Of a DNA stretch of 64,000 bases, positions 52,351 through 64,000 are shown piece after piece. This stretch comes from Bagarius yarrelli (lineage: Eukaryota; Chordata; Actinopteri; Siluriformes; Sisoridae), in the NCBI GenBank assembly GCA_005784505.1, contig VCAZ01000037.1:658001-722000 (forward strand), in the 5' to 3' direction. The translations under genes and the position numbers were made by a program. The notes under the pieces are model-generated. The model was not told the origin of the DNA. It searched no databases and was given only the letters and a program-made list of their open reading frames with translations. The first letter of the stretch is position 1; every line of letters begins with the position of its first letter.

Positions 52351-54919
52351 GCCTTCTTCCTCTCTTTTCGGCTGCTCTCTTTTAGGGGTCGCCACAGCGA
52401 ATCATCTGTCTCCACCTAACCCCTATTCTCTACATCCTCTTCACTCACACCCACTAACTTCATGTCCTTGTTTATCGCATCCATATACCTTCTCTTTAGT
52501 TTTCATCTTTGCCTTTTGCCTGATAGCTTTATTTCTAACATCCTCCTACCAATATATTTACTATCCCTCCTCTGTCCAAACCACCTCAATCTGGCTTTCC
52601 TGACTTTCTCCCCAAAACATCTAACATGAGCCGCCCCCTGATGAACTTGTTCCTAATCCTGTCCAACCTTGTCATTCCCAAAGAAAACCTCAACATCTTC
52701 AGCTCTGTTACTTCCAGCTCTGACACCTGTCTCTTCCCTAGCGCAACTGTCTCTAAACCATACACCATAGCAGGTCTTACCACTGTCTTGTACACTTTCC
52801 CCTTAATTTTAGCTGATCTTCTCCTGTCACACATCACTGCTGACACGTTTTTCCACTTATTCCAACCTGCCTGGACTGTCAACCCCAAGTACTTTAACTC
52901 CTGTACCGTATTCACCTTTTCACCCTGTAATCTCACTGTTCCACTTCCCTGTCTTTCATTCAAGCACATGTACTCTGTCTTGCAACGAATGACTTTCATT
53001 CCTCTTCTCTCCAGGTTTTCCTCCACCTGCTCCCTGCTTTCACTACAGATCACAATGTCATCTGCAAACATCATGTTCCAAAGAGATTCCTGTCTGACCT
53101 CGTCTGTCAACTGATCCATCACAAAAAGGAGCTCAGAGTTGATCCCTGATGCAGTCCCACCTCCACTTTGAACTCCTCTGTCTGACCAACTGCACACCTC
53201 ATTACTGTCCTGTTTCCCTATATACATATCCTGCACCACCCTGACATACTTCTCTGCTATCCCTAATTTCCTCATACACAGCACTTCTCTCTGTATCCTA
53301 TCATATTCTTTCTCCAGGTCTACAAAAACACAATGCAGCTACCTACGACCATTTCTGTATTTCTCCATCAGTATTCTCTTTCTGGTGTTTAGAAATATCT
53401 ACTACCCTCCTTAACCTAGCTTTCACTACTCTTTCCCATACCTTCATTGTTTGACTCATCAACTATATGCCTCTGTAGTTGTTGCAACTCTGCACATCAC
53501 CCTTGTTCTAAAAGGGCACCATTACACAACTCAGGCATCTTCTCACTTAATAAAATCCTGTTAAACAATCTAGTAAGAAATTCCACTGCTGCCTCTCCTA
53601 GACATTTCCACGCATCCACCGGTATCTCATCAGGACCAACTGCCTTTCCTCTTTTTGTCCTTTTTAAAGCCATCTGATCTTTTGAATGTCCTGCTCCACA
53701 TTGTTTACCTCTTTTACCCTTTTCTCCTTCTTATTTTCCTCATTCATCAACACTTCAAAGTACTCCTTCCATCTTCTCTGTACACTCTCCTCACTTGTAA
53801 GCACCTTTCTATCTCGATTCTTAATAACCCTAACCTTCTGAACATCCTTTCCATCTCGATCCCTCTGAATTGCCAACCTGAAGTTCTTCTCTCCTTCTCT
53901 AGTGTATAACCTAGTGTACAACTCATCATATGCTTTCTGCTTGGCGTTAGCAACTTCCCTCTTCACCCTGTGCTGCATATCCTGGTATTTCTGTCTACTT
54001 TCCTCAGTCCTTTCCATGCCCCACTTCTTCTGGGCTAACCTCTTCCTCTGTAAACTATCCTGAACTTCCTCATTTCACCACCAAGTCTCCTTATCTTCAT
54101 TTCTCCTTTCATGTGACACACCTAGCACCTTTTTTCATGTCTCCCTGATCACTTCTGCTGTAGTTTGCCATTCATCTAGAAACACTAACTGAGTTTCAAC
54201 TCCTATCTAAATTTTCATAGTATTCTTCCTTTTTCAGCTGCCACCACTTGGTTTTCTTTCTACCTTTGATCTCTTCTTCTTCCAGACCAACATCTTCATT
54301 CTTCACACCACCATTCTATGCTGCCTGGCTAGACTCTCTTCCACCACAGCTTTACAGTCACTAATCTCTTTCTACATGAGATGTAATCTACCTGTGTGCG
54401 CCTTTCTCCACTTACTCATTGTATGCTCCTCTCTCGTCTGGAAAAAAAGTATTTACCACAGCCATCTCCATCCTCTTAGCAAAGTCTACTATTAACTATT
54501 TACTGTTCCTTTCCCTGACTCCAAACCTGCCCAACATTTCATTACCTCTGTTCCCTTCACCAACATGTCCATTACAGTCTGCGATATCACTACTCTCTCT
54601 GTTCTGGGAATACTCACAATTACCTCATCTAACTCACTCCAGAACCTTTCTTTCTCTTCTAACTCACAACCTATTTGTGGGGCACTTCTACTTTGACCAA
54701 CAATTGCCCAATTTCTGCTGGCACTGTGTAGGTCAACAGCGCCGGTGGCAGCCATTGTTAACCTGGGCCCCGACCAATCCGGTATTAAAATTCTGACAGA
54801 TAATTTGCATATTTAGATTTGGCAAAGTTTTATGTCGGATGCCCTTTCTGACACAACCCTCACTATTTTTCCAGGCTTGGGACTGGCACCGAAGTCACTG
54901 GTCTGTGACCCCTGTGGCC
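52351..54919 (-). mobile_element. RTE-like LINE, longer decayed copy (copy B)
   Basis: The minus strand encodes reverse transcriptase pieces in the correct order. In the frame at 52586-53284 these include EVRQESLWNMMFADDIVICS (FADD at 53057-53068), EENLERRGMKV and KTEYMCLNE, then KIKGKVYKTVVRPAMVYGLE. Upstream pieces at 53664-54017 include ESRQKYQDMQHRVKREVANA. The 3' end is CTTCTTCC-rich near 52351, followed by GGGGTCGCCACAGCGAATCA. The 5' end reaches a GCCCTTTCTGACACAACCCT-type segment near 54841. Multiple frameshifts make it inactive. Confidence 0.85.
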
Positions 54920-55454
54920 AGATTAATATTTAACTACAGCCTAAAGCATTAAATTAAAAACTTTATTCTTAAATGTGTAAATAGTTTTAAATAATTTTTA
55001 GGCCAAACTAATAAACAAATAAGGCAGGCCTGGTTCTTGTCAACCATAGAAAGTTGGGCAGACAGATATCACAGGTGGGCAGTTTTTGGGGGTTGGGTTG
55101 AGGAGATGGATACTCTGTAAAATTAAATGATGAATAATTTTATACTAAAATCCTTACTCTGGCTTGGTTAATAGGGTCATATTATATTAAATCAATATAA
55201 GCACAAATATGTTTTTAAAATGTTAAACAAAGGCTTATTTACAACGTTTAGAATGGTTACTGACTGGACTAATAATATTTGTACATTTAAAAAAAATATA
55301 TATTTTTTTTTTCAGTGGCAGGAGTCGGAATTGTTTCTGTACATGGTAGCTGGGGATAACAACAGCGGCCACATTACGATCACTGTTGCTGGAGCCACTA
55401 ACAGGGTTTTTAAAGGCACCAAAATCTTATTGTGCTTAATTACCATATTAATAG
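54920..55454. other. AT-rich DNA, nothing recognised
   Basis: Lies between a LINE and a SINE; no gene seen. Confidence 0.4.
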
Positions 55455-55600
55455 TGGATTGTGAGATCATTTCCCAGCACTGCCAAGCTGCAACAACTGG
55501 GCCCTTGAGCAAAGCCCCCAACACCCCGCTGTTTGGCTGCTTAAATGAACTAAGCATAAGTAATTTTGGATAAGGGTGTCTGCCAAATGCTGATAGATGA
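55455..55600 (+). mobile_element. SINE copy
   Basis: TTTCCCAGCACTGCCAAGCT, then GGGCCCTTGAGCAAAGCCCC and GGGTGTCTGCCAAATGCTG, match the body of the family. The tRNA-like head is worn. Confidence 0.65.
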
Positions 55601-56460
55601 GATTTAACATAAACACACAAAGAATGTCATCTTTACCCCAAGTCTTTAGCTTTAAGTCTGAAGCACACAGTTGTCTAGAGTGTTTTACATGTTGTAGCAT
55701 TATTTCTTCACTGGATAAGGAATCAAACCATGTATTAGCATGACAATGAACATGTGCACAAAACTCCTGGTCTCCATAAAGACATGCTGTGTTCTGATTG
55801 AGGTGAAAGAACTGAAAGATCTTTTCCTGCACAGTCCTGACACTTACCCCACCCCACTGAACACCTCCTCACCCAATATTAGGTACTGATGTCACTAATA
55901 CTATTGTGACTAAATGATCAAATTCACACAGTCACATTCTAGTGAAAATGCTTTCCAGTAGTGTCTAGGTTATTATAGAAAGAAAAGAAAGACTAAATCT
56001 GGAAAAAAGATGTTGAGGAAAAAACTACAATATAAATGTGATGTTCAGGTAAATTTATACTTTTGTCTACATGTTGTATAGTTAAAGAATATAAAAGTTT
56101 TTTTTTATTTTACAGGCTTTTTAAAGTCTGCAAATACCAGTATATAGGCTGATGTGATGCTGACAAAGAGCATTGCTGTAGGGAGGTGTTACATTTTTGC
56201 AACATTGTTCAGAGTTCTTCATTTCACTGTGAGCTGTGATGAGACATTTATTTCTGACACTAAGTCACAGCTCTATCAGAAAAAGCTATGTGTGGAAAAT
56301 GATCTCACTATCCAATGGTCACATTCAGCTGTTTACTGTAACTGCAGTACTGTAATACCAGTTTCTTCACATTAATTTAAAAACATAATACACACTATAT
56401 GGCTAGTGTGGACACCTTACCAGTGCAGCCACATAAGTGGATCTTCCCACAAAGTCTAAA
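55601..56460. other. AT-rich DNA, nothing recognised
   Basis: No exon or mobile element identified. Confidence 0.35.
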
Positions 56461-56464
56461 GCAC

Positions 56465-58380
56465 AGGTGTCAAGTCAAGTCACCTTTATTTATATAGCAC
56501 TTTTAACAATTAGAATTGTTTAAAAACAGCTTTACAGAAATACATCAGAAACGACAATATTAAACGTTTATTAGAACAGTCAGTTTAAATGATATCCATA
56601 AATTTTGAGTCCCCAACTAAGCAAGCCAGAGACGACGGTGACAAGGGCTCAGGAAGGGGGGTCTTGGGGGGTTTGTCAGTTCTCCTCTGACCAGATAAAC
56701 CAGTAGGTTACCATGCTGCAGTAAAGTTTCCGTGGTCTTGTCCGGATGGCTTATTGTCTGCCTTATGGTCTCCAAGTGATGATGGCGACGGTGAGCTCGG
56801 AATAACAAAGAACAGACATATGTTAGCCTAGATGCAATTCGACTTGTGATAAACAAATATATCATATGTTATTAGTGGTGTTTCCCGGTTGCAGCCTGAT
56901 AATCCTTTAACGGATTTGAATAATAAAAATGTCTGTATTATGTGTAGGCCAGGTTAAAGAAATGTGTCTTTAATCTAGTTTTTAACTGGCAGAGTGTGTC
57001 TGCCTCCCGAACAGTGCAGGGTAAATTATTCCAAAGTTTGGGCGCTAAATAAATGAAGGATCTGCCACCTGCAGTTGATTTTATTTTTCTAGGTATAATC
57101 AAATTGCCTGGGTCCTGAGAGCACAGCGGACGTGGAGGACTATAATAGGACTATAATAGGGTGCTAAATCATTTAGGGTTTTATAGGTAATTAACAAGAT
57201 TTTAAAATCTATTTGATATTTAATAGGAAGCCAGTGCAGTGTTGGCAGAACCGGGCTAATGTGATCATATTTTTTGGTTCGAGCAAGTAAAAGGCATGAA
57301 ATAAAATTTCTGCATTTCACCTCAAAAGCATAGGTCGCAGTTTAGATATATTTTTAAGATGATAAAATGCATTTTTAGCAATGCTGGAAATGTGGCTCTT
57401 AAAGGAAAGATTACTGTCAAAAAGCACACCTGAGTTCCTAACTAATGATGAAGGGTTGACAGAGCAGCCATCAAGTGTTAGACAGTGATTTAGATTATTA
57501 GAGGCAGAGGCTTTATTGCTGATAATTAACACCTCTGGATTCAGCAATAAGAAATTATTTGTCATCTAGTTTTTTAAATCAGCTATACATTCAGTTAGCT
57601 TTTCATTTGGTAGGTTTCGCCGGGTTGCGAAGAAATATATAGCTGAGTGTCATCAGCATAGCAGTGAAAGCTAACACCAATATTCCTATCAGTATCTCCC
57701 AAGGGTAACACACTCCCACTGATGCCAACAAGGCTTTCTAATCTATTTAAAATGTTGTGGTCGACAGTGTCAAATGCAGCACTGAGGTCCAGTAGAACTA
57801 ATAGGGAGAGACAACCATTATCATCTGATAGCAGTAGGTCATTTGTAACTTTAATTAGAGCAGTCTCAGTACTGTGACAGTATCTAAATCCTGACTAGAA
57901 AAAAATTAGTTGTAAAGATACAACCTTTTCAAGTATTTTAGACAGGAATAGGAGGTTTAAGATCGGTCTGTAATTAACTAGATCTTTAGGATCAAGTTGT
58001 GTTTATTTAATAGTTCAAATGTTTTGGGAATGTATCCTAATTACAACGATGAATTAATTATATTCAGAAGCAGACCTATGACTTCAGGAATTACCTCTTT
58101 TAAAAGCTTAGACGGAATCGGATCTAACATACATGTTGTTGGTTTAGATGATTTAATAAGTTTATAAAGTTCTTCCTCTCCTATAGTAACAAATGAGTGG
58201 AATTATTCCTTGGGGGATGAAAAGTAATCAGATCTAGCAGTTTTTAATGCATTTTTGTAGGACAGGTTACTATCCCGCCATGCAATACGAAATACCTCTA
58301 GTTTAGTTTTTCTCCAGCTGCGCTTCACTTTTCGGGCTGCTCTCTTTAAGGCGAGTGTGTGCTCATTATATCACGGTGCC
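56465..58380 (-). mobile_element. L2-like LINE, 3' half, decayed
   Basis: The minus strand carries reverse-transcriptase pieces in order: EELYKLIKSS (58140s), LSLLVLLDLSAAFDTVDHNI (57760-57840), a YADDTQLY-like region near 57650, LTLDGCSVNPSSLVRNSGVL with FDSNLSFKSHI, and finally SPVLPTLHWLPIKYQIDFKI with LLITYKTLNDLAPYY (57099-57250). These are hallmark L2-type RT and thumb motifs. The plus-strand start GTCACCTTTATTTATATAGC is the common teleost L2-type 3' UTR. Stops and frameshifts abound. Confidence 0.8.
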
Positions 58381-58599
58381 AAACTATTTTTCTTTATTTT
58401 TTTAAGCATAATAGTGCAACTGCATTTAAAGTACTAGAAAAGACACTCTCCATATTTTTAATTACATCATCGAGCTTTTCAGAGCTATTGGATATGCTTA
58501 AGAATTGGGATGAATCAGGAAGATTACTTACAAAACAGTCTTTTGTGTCTAGAATGTGTTTGTATGTTGTAGTATTCTAATATTCCTTCAGTGGAACTA

Positions 58600-58730
58600 A
58601 GAGACTCAAACCCTGTTCCAACATGACAATGATCCAGATACTGCAAAAAGGCCATTTAAACATGTTATAGCTTTCCAATTAGTCATGATAGCTTGGCAAT
58701 GGGACCTTAATGAAATTCAAAAAGGACACG
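58600..58730 (+). mobile_element. Possible Tc1/mariner transposase remnant
   Basis: The frame from about 58609 reads TLFQHDNDPDTAKRPFKH, close to the FQQDNDPKHT motif of Tc1 transposases. About 70 bp later WQWDLNEIQ loosely recalls the WPSQSPDLNPIE motif. It is very short and decayed. Confidence 0.4.
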
Positions 58731-59189
58731 GTACAAATAGAAGTCCATCATTAAGAAATGTTTTAATATAAGACAAAAATATGTCTTTTTTGAAAGTCTA
58801 AAATCTAAATCAGTTGCCTTGATCTTAACCAGTTGCCAGCTGTTTCTCCAGCTCTGAGTGAAATTACATAACATTCTCCATGTGGTTTTTCAGAAATATT
58901 TGAATTTGGTGCCATAAACTTTGCACACAGTACGGCTTTTATAATATGTCCAAATTAAGCGAAATCGCCAAAATAGGTCTATCAGTGTTAATTATTTTTC
59001 CGCGCAGACCCACAGTGTCGCAATCTAACTTAAATTCAAAATCGATTCAGAATTGTTAGAGAAACAATCGTGATGCATTGATAAATCTATTTTTGTCCCA
59101 CCACTAATAGACAGTTGTACAAATTTTAATTGTATTGCTAGTTGAATTAGCTTTTCTACCAGGCTAGTTATAAAGACTTACTTATGAAT

Positions 59190-59345
59190 GGGGGAGGTGA
59201 TAGCTTAGTAGTTAAAGTGCTGCATTTCTAACCGAAAAAGTGTGGATTTGATTCCCAGCACCACTAATTTACCACTTCTGGGCCCCTGAGCAAGGCCCTT
59301 AACCCCCCAAAAACTGCCTTGCACTAAGGGAGTTTTCTGGCCTTG
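59190..59345 (+). mobile_element. tRNA-derived SINE copy with clear head
   Basis: The head GGTGATAGCTTAGTAGTTAA (A-box-like) is followed by GGATTTGATTCCCAGCACC (box B about GGTTCGANTCC), then GGGCCCCTGAGCAAGGCCCT. This is the best tRNA-like head in the window. Confidence 0.75.
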
Positions 59346-59854
59346 TCACAATTAAAATGTAATGAGCCATTCAAGAAGATGTTTCACAGTAAACATATCT
59401 ATTTTACATATATTCTTTGGTAATTAATTTTCAAGTTATTGAAATTAATTCCATGTTTTTCAAAAATATTTAAAACACAAATTCCAGCTTTTTGGTAGCT
59501 AATTTGTTCTGTTGACTGTCAATGAAGAATAATTGAATAGACAATTTCTCAACATCATATCTGTCTGATGCTCCAGCTTTTCTTATTAGTGCTTATTGTT
59601 CTTTTCATAAAACAGATCTTTGTAAGGAAGTCTGCTCCATCTTGTGGTGGGTTGGGAACTGGGTTTCCGGCCATTTTGATTTTTTAACCTTTTTAAAAAT
59701 GTTTTTTGCAGACAACTTTGTCATTCAATTCATTGACATTATGATCATTGTGTTCAGTTTTTTTTTAATGTTGTCACATATTTTCATTCAAAATTGTTTT
59801 TTTGTTGCACTGTTTATCATCTGCACCCACAAAGTTTGTACTATCTAGGTCATT

Positions 59855-60000
59855 TATCCTTTTACCATTTCCTGCATTCATTTCATCCATTTATACAACT
59901 AAGCAGTTGGGGTTAAGAAGCCCAACAGTTGTAGCTTGGTGGTTCTGGTATTCAAACCCACACTCACCGGGTTTGCAGTCCAACACCTTAACTGCTCACT
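59855..60000 (-). mobile_element. SINE copy
   Basis: CATTTATACAACTAAGCAGT, GGTTAAGAAGCCCAACAG and ATTCAAACCC are the reverse complement of the SINE body and box B. Confidence 0.65.
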
Positions 60001-60367
60001 TCCTGTTTATAGGGTATTTTCATCATGCTCCCAGTAGATGTTAAATCAACAAATGAATTTTTATTGCTCCAGGTAATAAATATAGTGTAAAGGTATAATT
60101 TCCCAAATAAAACCACCTGCTTTGACACAGCATCAGTAATCTATGGTTACTATAGATTTAGATTTTTTTTGTTGTTAACATCAATTTCTGTTAGATACTC
60201 TGCAGACCTTTCAGAATTTGATTGGTATTAGAATGGTATAAGTTGCTCTTGTGTGAAATTTTACCAAGTATTGTATTTGACATTTCTTAGGTAGGGCATT
60301 GTTTTCCTTCTCTTTAGTAGAATTATCTTTGCAAGTCAAGTTTTCTTTGCAAGACAAGCTTTCTTTA

Positions 60368-60542
60368 TAGTGGGGAAAGTGGTGGCTCATATAATAACCA
60401 ACCCAAAGATTGTAGGTTTGATTCCCAGCACCACCGCTGGGCCCCTGAGCAAGGCCCTTAACCCCCAATTGCTCAGTTGTCGAAATAAGATAAATGTAAG
60501 TTGCTAAGGGGATAAGAGCATCTGACAAATGCTGGAAATGTA
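60368..60542 (+). mobile_element. tRNA-derived SINE copy
   Basis: GGTGGCTCATATAATAACC head, GTTTGATTCCCAGCACCACC box B, GGGCCCCTGAGCAAGGCCCT body, ending at CTGACAAATGCTGGAAATGT. Confidence 0.75.
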
Positions 60543-60670
60543 AGCTGAATCTTGTGCTATGTATACTTATAGTGTTCATTGCACATCCTGTAATTCTTGG
60601 ATGGGTTTTCTTGCCAGATTATACCTTTAAAATCTAAAAGAAATGCGTATGATAAAATTTTAATAATTTT

Positions 60671-62820
60671 GTCTTCTTCGTCTTCTTTTCTTTTCTTTTC
60701 AGCTGTTCCCTCTTAGGGCTCGCCACAGCAAATCATCTGTCTCCACCTAACCCTATTCTCTACATACTCTTCACTCACACCCACTAACTTCATCTCCTCA
60801 TTTATCGCATCCATATACCTCCTCTTTGGTCTTTCTCTTTGCCGTTTGCCTGGTAGCTTCATTCCTAACATTCTCCTACCGATATATTCCTGATCCCTCC
60901 TTTGTTCAAACGACCTCAATCTGGCTTCTCTGACTTTCTCCACAAAACATCTAACATGAGCGGTCCACCTAATGAACTCGTTCATTATCCTTTCCAAACT
61001 CCTCACTTCCAAAGAAAACCTCAACAGCTCTGCCACCTGTCTCTTCCTCAGTGCCACTGTATCCAAACCACACATCATAGCTGGTCTCACCACTGTCTTG
61101 TACACCTCCCCTTTAATTCTAGCTGATATTCTCCTGTCACACATCACTCCTGACAAGTTTCTTTACCCATTTCAACCTGCCTATACTCACGTCTTTACCT
61201 CTTTTACACACTCTTCATTGCCCTGGACTGTCGACCCCAAGTACTTAAACTCCTGTACCTTCTTTACCTCTTCACCCTGTAATCTCACTGTCCCACTTTC
61301 CTCCCTTTCATTCAAACACATGTACTCTGTCTTGCTACAACTGACTTTCATTCCTCTTCTCTCCACAGCAAACCTCCACCTCTCCAGGTTTTCCCTCGAC
61401 CTGCTCCCTGCTCTCACTACAGATCACAATGTCATCTGCAAACATCATTGGCCAAGGAGATTCCTGTCTGACCTCATCTTTCACCTATTCATCACCACAG
61501 CAAACAAGAAAGGGCTCAGAGCTGATCCCTGATGCAGTCCCATCTCCACTTTGAAGTCCTCTGTCTGACCTACTGCACACCTCACCACTGTCCTGCTTCT
61601 CCCATCCTGTTTCACCCTGACATACTTCTCTGCTATTCCTGCTATTCCAAAAACACAATGCAAAAACACAATGATTCTCTATCAGCATTCTCAGAGCAAA
61701 GATTGGATCTGTAGTGCTCTTTCTGGGCATAAAGCTTCTATTGTACATATTCTGTACCACCCTGACATACTTCTCTGCTATTCTTGACTTCCTTATACAA
61801 TACCACAGCTCTTTTCTTGGTATCCTGTCATATGCTTTCTCCAGGTCTACAAAAACACAATGCAAAAACACAATGATTCTTCATCAGCATTCTCAGAGCA
61901 AAGATTGGATCTGTAGTGCTCTTTCTGGGCATAAAGCCATTTTGCTGCTCACAAATACCTACTACCTTCCTTAACCTAGCTTCCACTACTCTTTCCCATT
62001 GTATGACAACTTTATGCCTCTGTAAAGCATATATAGATATTTGTATATCACCCTTGTTCTAAAAGATAGGCACCATTACACTCTTCCTCCATTCCTCAGA
62101 CATCTTCTCACTCACTAAAATCCTGTTAAACAATCTAGTAAGAAATTCCACTGCTCCTAGACATTTCCACACCTCCACCGGTATTTTATCAGGACCAACT
62201 GTCTTTCCTCTTTTCATCCTATTCAAAGCCATCCTAATTTGCAACCATCGTCCCACATTTTCTTGGCTAACCTCTTCCTCTGTGTATTATCCTAAACTTC
62301 CTCATTCCACCACCAAATCTCTTTATCTTTTTTCATCCTTTCATATGAAACACCTAGCACCTTTCTTCCTGTCTCCCTGATCACTGCCAAGAGCCTGCTT
62401 TAATTCCTGTCTAAATTCTTTACACTATTCTTTCTTTTTTAGCTTCCACCACTTGGTTGTCTTCTCTACCTTTGACCTCTTCTTCTTCCAGACCAACATC
62501 TTTATCCTACACACCACCATTCTATGCTGTCTGGCTACACACTCTACCTGTGTGCTCCTTCCTCCACTCTTATAAGTCACTATATGCTCCTCTCTTTTCT
62601 GGAAAAAAAGTATTTACCACAGCTATTTCTATTCTCTTAGCAAAGTCTACTATCATTTGTCCTTCACTGTTTCTTTTCCTGACTCCAAACCTGCCCAACA
62701 CTTCATCACCTCTGTTTCAGACACCTCTGTTTCAGACACCAACATGTCTATTAAAGCCTGAGCCTACTCTCTCTTCTTTGGGAATACTCACAATTATCTC
62801 ATCTTCCTGTAAGGTTCTTG
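60671..62820 (-). mobile_element. RTE-like LINE with internal duplication (copy C)
   Basis: Minus-strand pieces: GKTVGPDKIPVEVWKCLG (62.2 kb), VDLEKAYDRIPRKELWYCIR (61.8 kb), ALSPFLFAVVMNR, FADD (61431-61442), RRGMKVSCSKTEYMCLNERE, and a 3' end GVSEEYVENRVRWRQMICCG (about 60.7 kb). The 3' tail is a TTCTTCGTCTTCTTTTC tract on plus. About 90 bp at 61649-61736 recur at 61851-61938, so part of the element is tandemly duplicated. The frame is broken in several places. Confidence 0.85.
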
Positions 62821-62924
62821 TTTTGTTTTATGTTAGCTTAGCTTGCTAGATAGCTAACACTGCTATGCTAGCTAGCTAGCGAAGCTAGCATCTGTCATAT
62901 TTTGGTTTTTGTTTACTTCCTGTT
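62821..62924. repeat. GCTAGC-rich short palindromic sequence
   Basis: TTAGCTTAGCTTGCTAGATA and GCTAGCTAGCTAGC around 62835-62890 form overlapping small palindromes. Confidence 0.6.
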
Positions 62925-63110
62925 TTGTCCCCTTGTCCCCTTGAGCTTGGTCCTCTGTTCTGCCTGCCCCACCATGGTCCTATGATCTTCCTGCCCCGCC
63001 TAGGTCCTCAGATCCGCCTGTCCCTCCTAGGTCCTATGATCTGCCTGCCCCGCCATGGTCCTCTGAGCTGCCTGTCCCATGTAGGTCCTCTGTTCCGACT
63101 TTGCATTGCA
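62925..63110. repeat. GC-rich direct repeat, left copy
   Basis: About 18-bp units of the type CTGCCCCGCCATGGTCCT, nearly identical to 63750-63940. Part of a minisatellite-like block. Confidence 0.8.
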
Positions 63111-63289
63111 GCTCAGCGGTTCTTCATCATGAAAGAGGCGGTGCCCATCTCAGAGGCTTTCCCTGTCATGGGAGTTGCCATCCTCTGCGTTTCGGCCACT
63201 TACTGCTCTGTTCACGCTTCTAAACCTGCCCAAGAGACGGATACGGAACCAGCACCAGACCCCGATCCCAGCCTGATCCTACGCCTGAG

Positions 63290-63600
63290 GGGCCTCCTGC
63301 CATGTCCGATGCCACACCTAAGGGGTCTCCAGCCATGCCTGATGCCACACCTGAGGGGTCTCCAGTCACGTCTGATGCCGAGCCTGAGGGGTCTCCTGCC
63401 ACGTCTGATACCGAGCCTGGGGAGTCTCCTGCCACGTCTGATGCCATGCCTTGGGGGGCTCCTGCCACGTCTGATGCCGAGCCTAAGGGGGTCTCCTGCC
63501 ACGTCTGATGCCATGCCTGAGGGGTCTTCTGCCACACCGGATGCCAAGCCTGTGGGGTCTTCTGCCATGCCTGGTGCCACGCCGGAGCAGTCTCCGGCCA
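63290..63600. repeat. 33-bp coding-like minisatellite
   Basis: A 33-bp unit repeats about nine times; one frame (63302-63508) reads 11-residue units such as SDAEPEGSPAT and SDTEPGESPAT. An extra G near 63490 shifts the frame, after which the units continue as SDAMPEGSSAT and PDAKPVGSSAM in the long frame 62925-63800. It could be part of a repeat-rich gene or retroelement; no known domain is seen. Confidence 0.75.
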
Positions 63601-63749
63601 CGCATGATGCCGATCCTGTTTATGCCAAGCCAGCATCGTCTGAGACTAAATGTGCCATGCCTCTGTCTAGTGTTATGCCTGCGGTGCCATGCCTCTGTTG
63701 TTGTTATGCCTCTCGTTTTCTTATTTGTGTTTATAAGGTTAGTCATAGC

Positions 63750-63940
63750 GGGGTATGTTCCTGTCCCGCCTTGGTCCTCTGTTCTTCCTGCCCCGCTTAG
63801 GTCCTCAGATCCGCCTGTCCCTCCTAGGTCCTATGATCTGCCTGCCCCGCCATGGTCCTCTGAGCCGCCTGTCCCATGTAGGTCCTCTGTTCCGCCTGTC
63901 CCACCTTGGTCCACTGATCTGCCAGCCCCGCCATGGTCTC
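63750..63940. repeat. GC-rich direct repeat, right copy
   Basis: Matches 62925-63110 almost base for base over about 150 bp (for example GGTCCTCAGATCCGCCTGTC), so the two copies bracket the 33-bp minisatellite. The block may continue beyond the window. Confidence 0.8.
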
Positions 63941-64000
63941 CAGTTTGTTTTACTTCTGCCAAACCTGTTAATGCCATGCCCAACAAGCTGGTACCCACTT

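Overview
The window is nuclear DNA from a ray-finned (teleost) fish. Four recognisable vertebrate genes with GT-AG introns, plus one short unrecognised gene, sit among typical teleost repeats: RTE-, L2- and L1-like LINE fragments, a hAT-type element, tRNA-derived SINE copies, and many microsatellites and minisatellites. I rebuilt exon structures by hand from splice sites, reading phase and protein-family knowledge; no database search was possible.

Layout. 1-450 is a 60-bp minisatellite with an inverted partner. 845-2800 is an RTE-like LINE on the minus strand. 4180-5037 is a complete non-autonomous hAT-type element with a perfect 8-bp target-site duplication. FEN1 (flap endonuclease 1) lies on the minus strand: ten coding exons between 5241 and 11122 encode 380 aa, and a probable non-coding first exon with an E2F-like promoter lies near 18214-18400. 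Between that exon and the coding exons is a 6.7-kb array (11161-17842) of a degenerate 23-bp AT-rich repeat, so it probably occupies FEN1 intron 1. 21660-24340 is a decayed L1-like LINE. TM9SF1 (+) has eight coding exons at 24379-28941; it carries an apparent 1-bp insertion in exon 4 and one GC-AG intron. NANOG (-) has four exons at 30704-32285 (398 aa). IPO4, importin-4 (+), has thirty exons at 34024-49614 (1084 aa). A short unrecognised three-exon gene (-) at 50370-51115 (147 aa) converges tail-to-tail on IPO4. From 52 kb to the end the window is mostly LINEs (RTE-like at 52.4-54.9 and 60.7-62.8 kb, L2-like at 56.5-58.4 kb), SINE copies, a possible Tc1/mariner remnant, and a proline-rich minisatellite block at 62.9-64.0 kb.

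The genes do not form a pathway: FEN1 acts in DNA replication and repair, TM9SF1 is an endomembrane protein, NANOG is a pluripotency transcription factor and IPO4 is a nuclear import receptor. TM9SF1 and IPO4 are also neighbours in mammals (established knowledge), so NANOG between them is a synteny feature worth checking. The points most worth follow-up are the FEN1 intron-1 array (oriented so the transcribed strand lacks GT, AG and AATAAA), the 412-bp palindromic TA structure in IPO4 intron 18, the TM9SF1 frameshift and GC donor, and the unrecognised gene beside IPO4.
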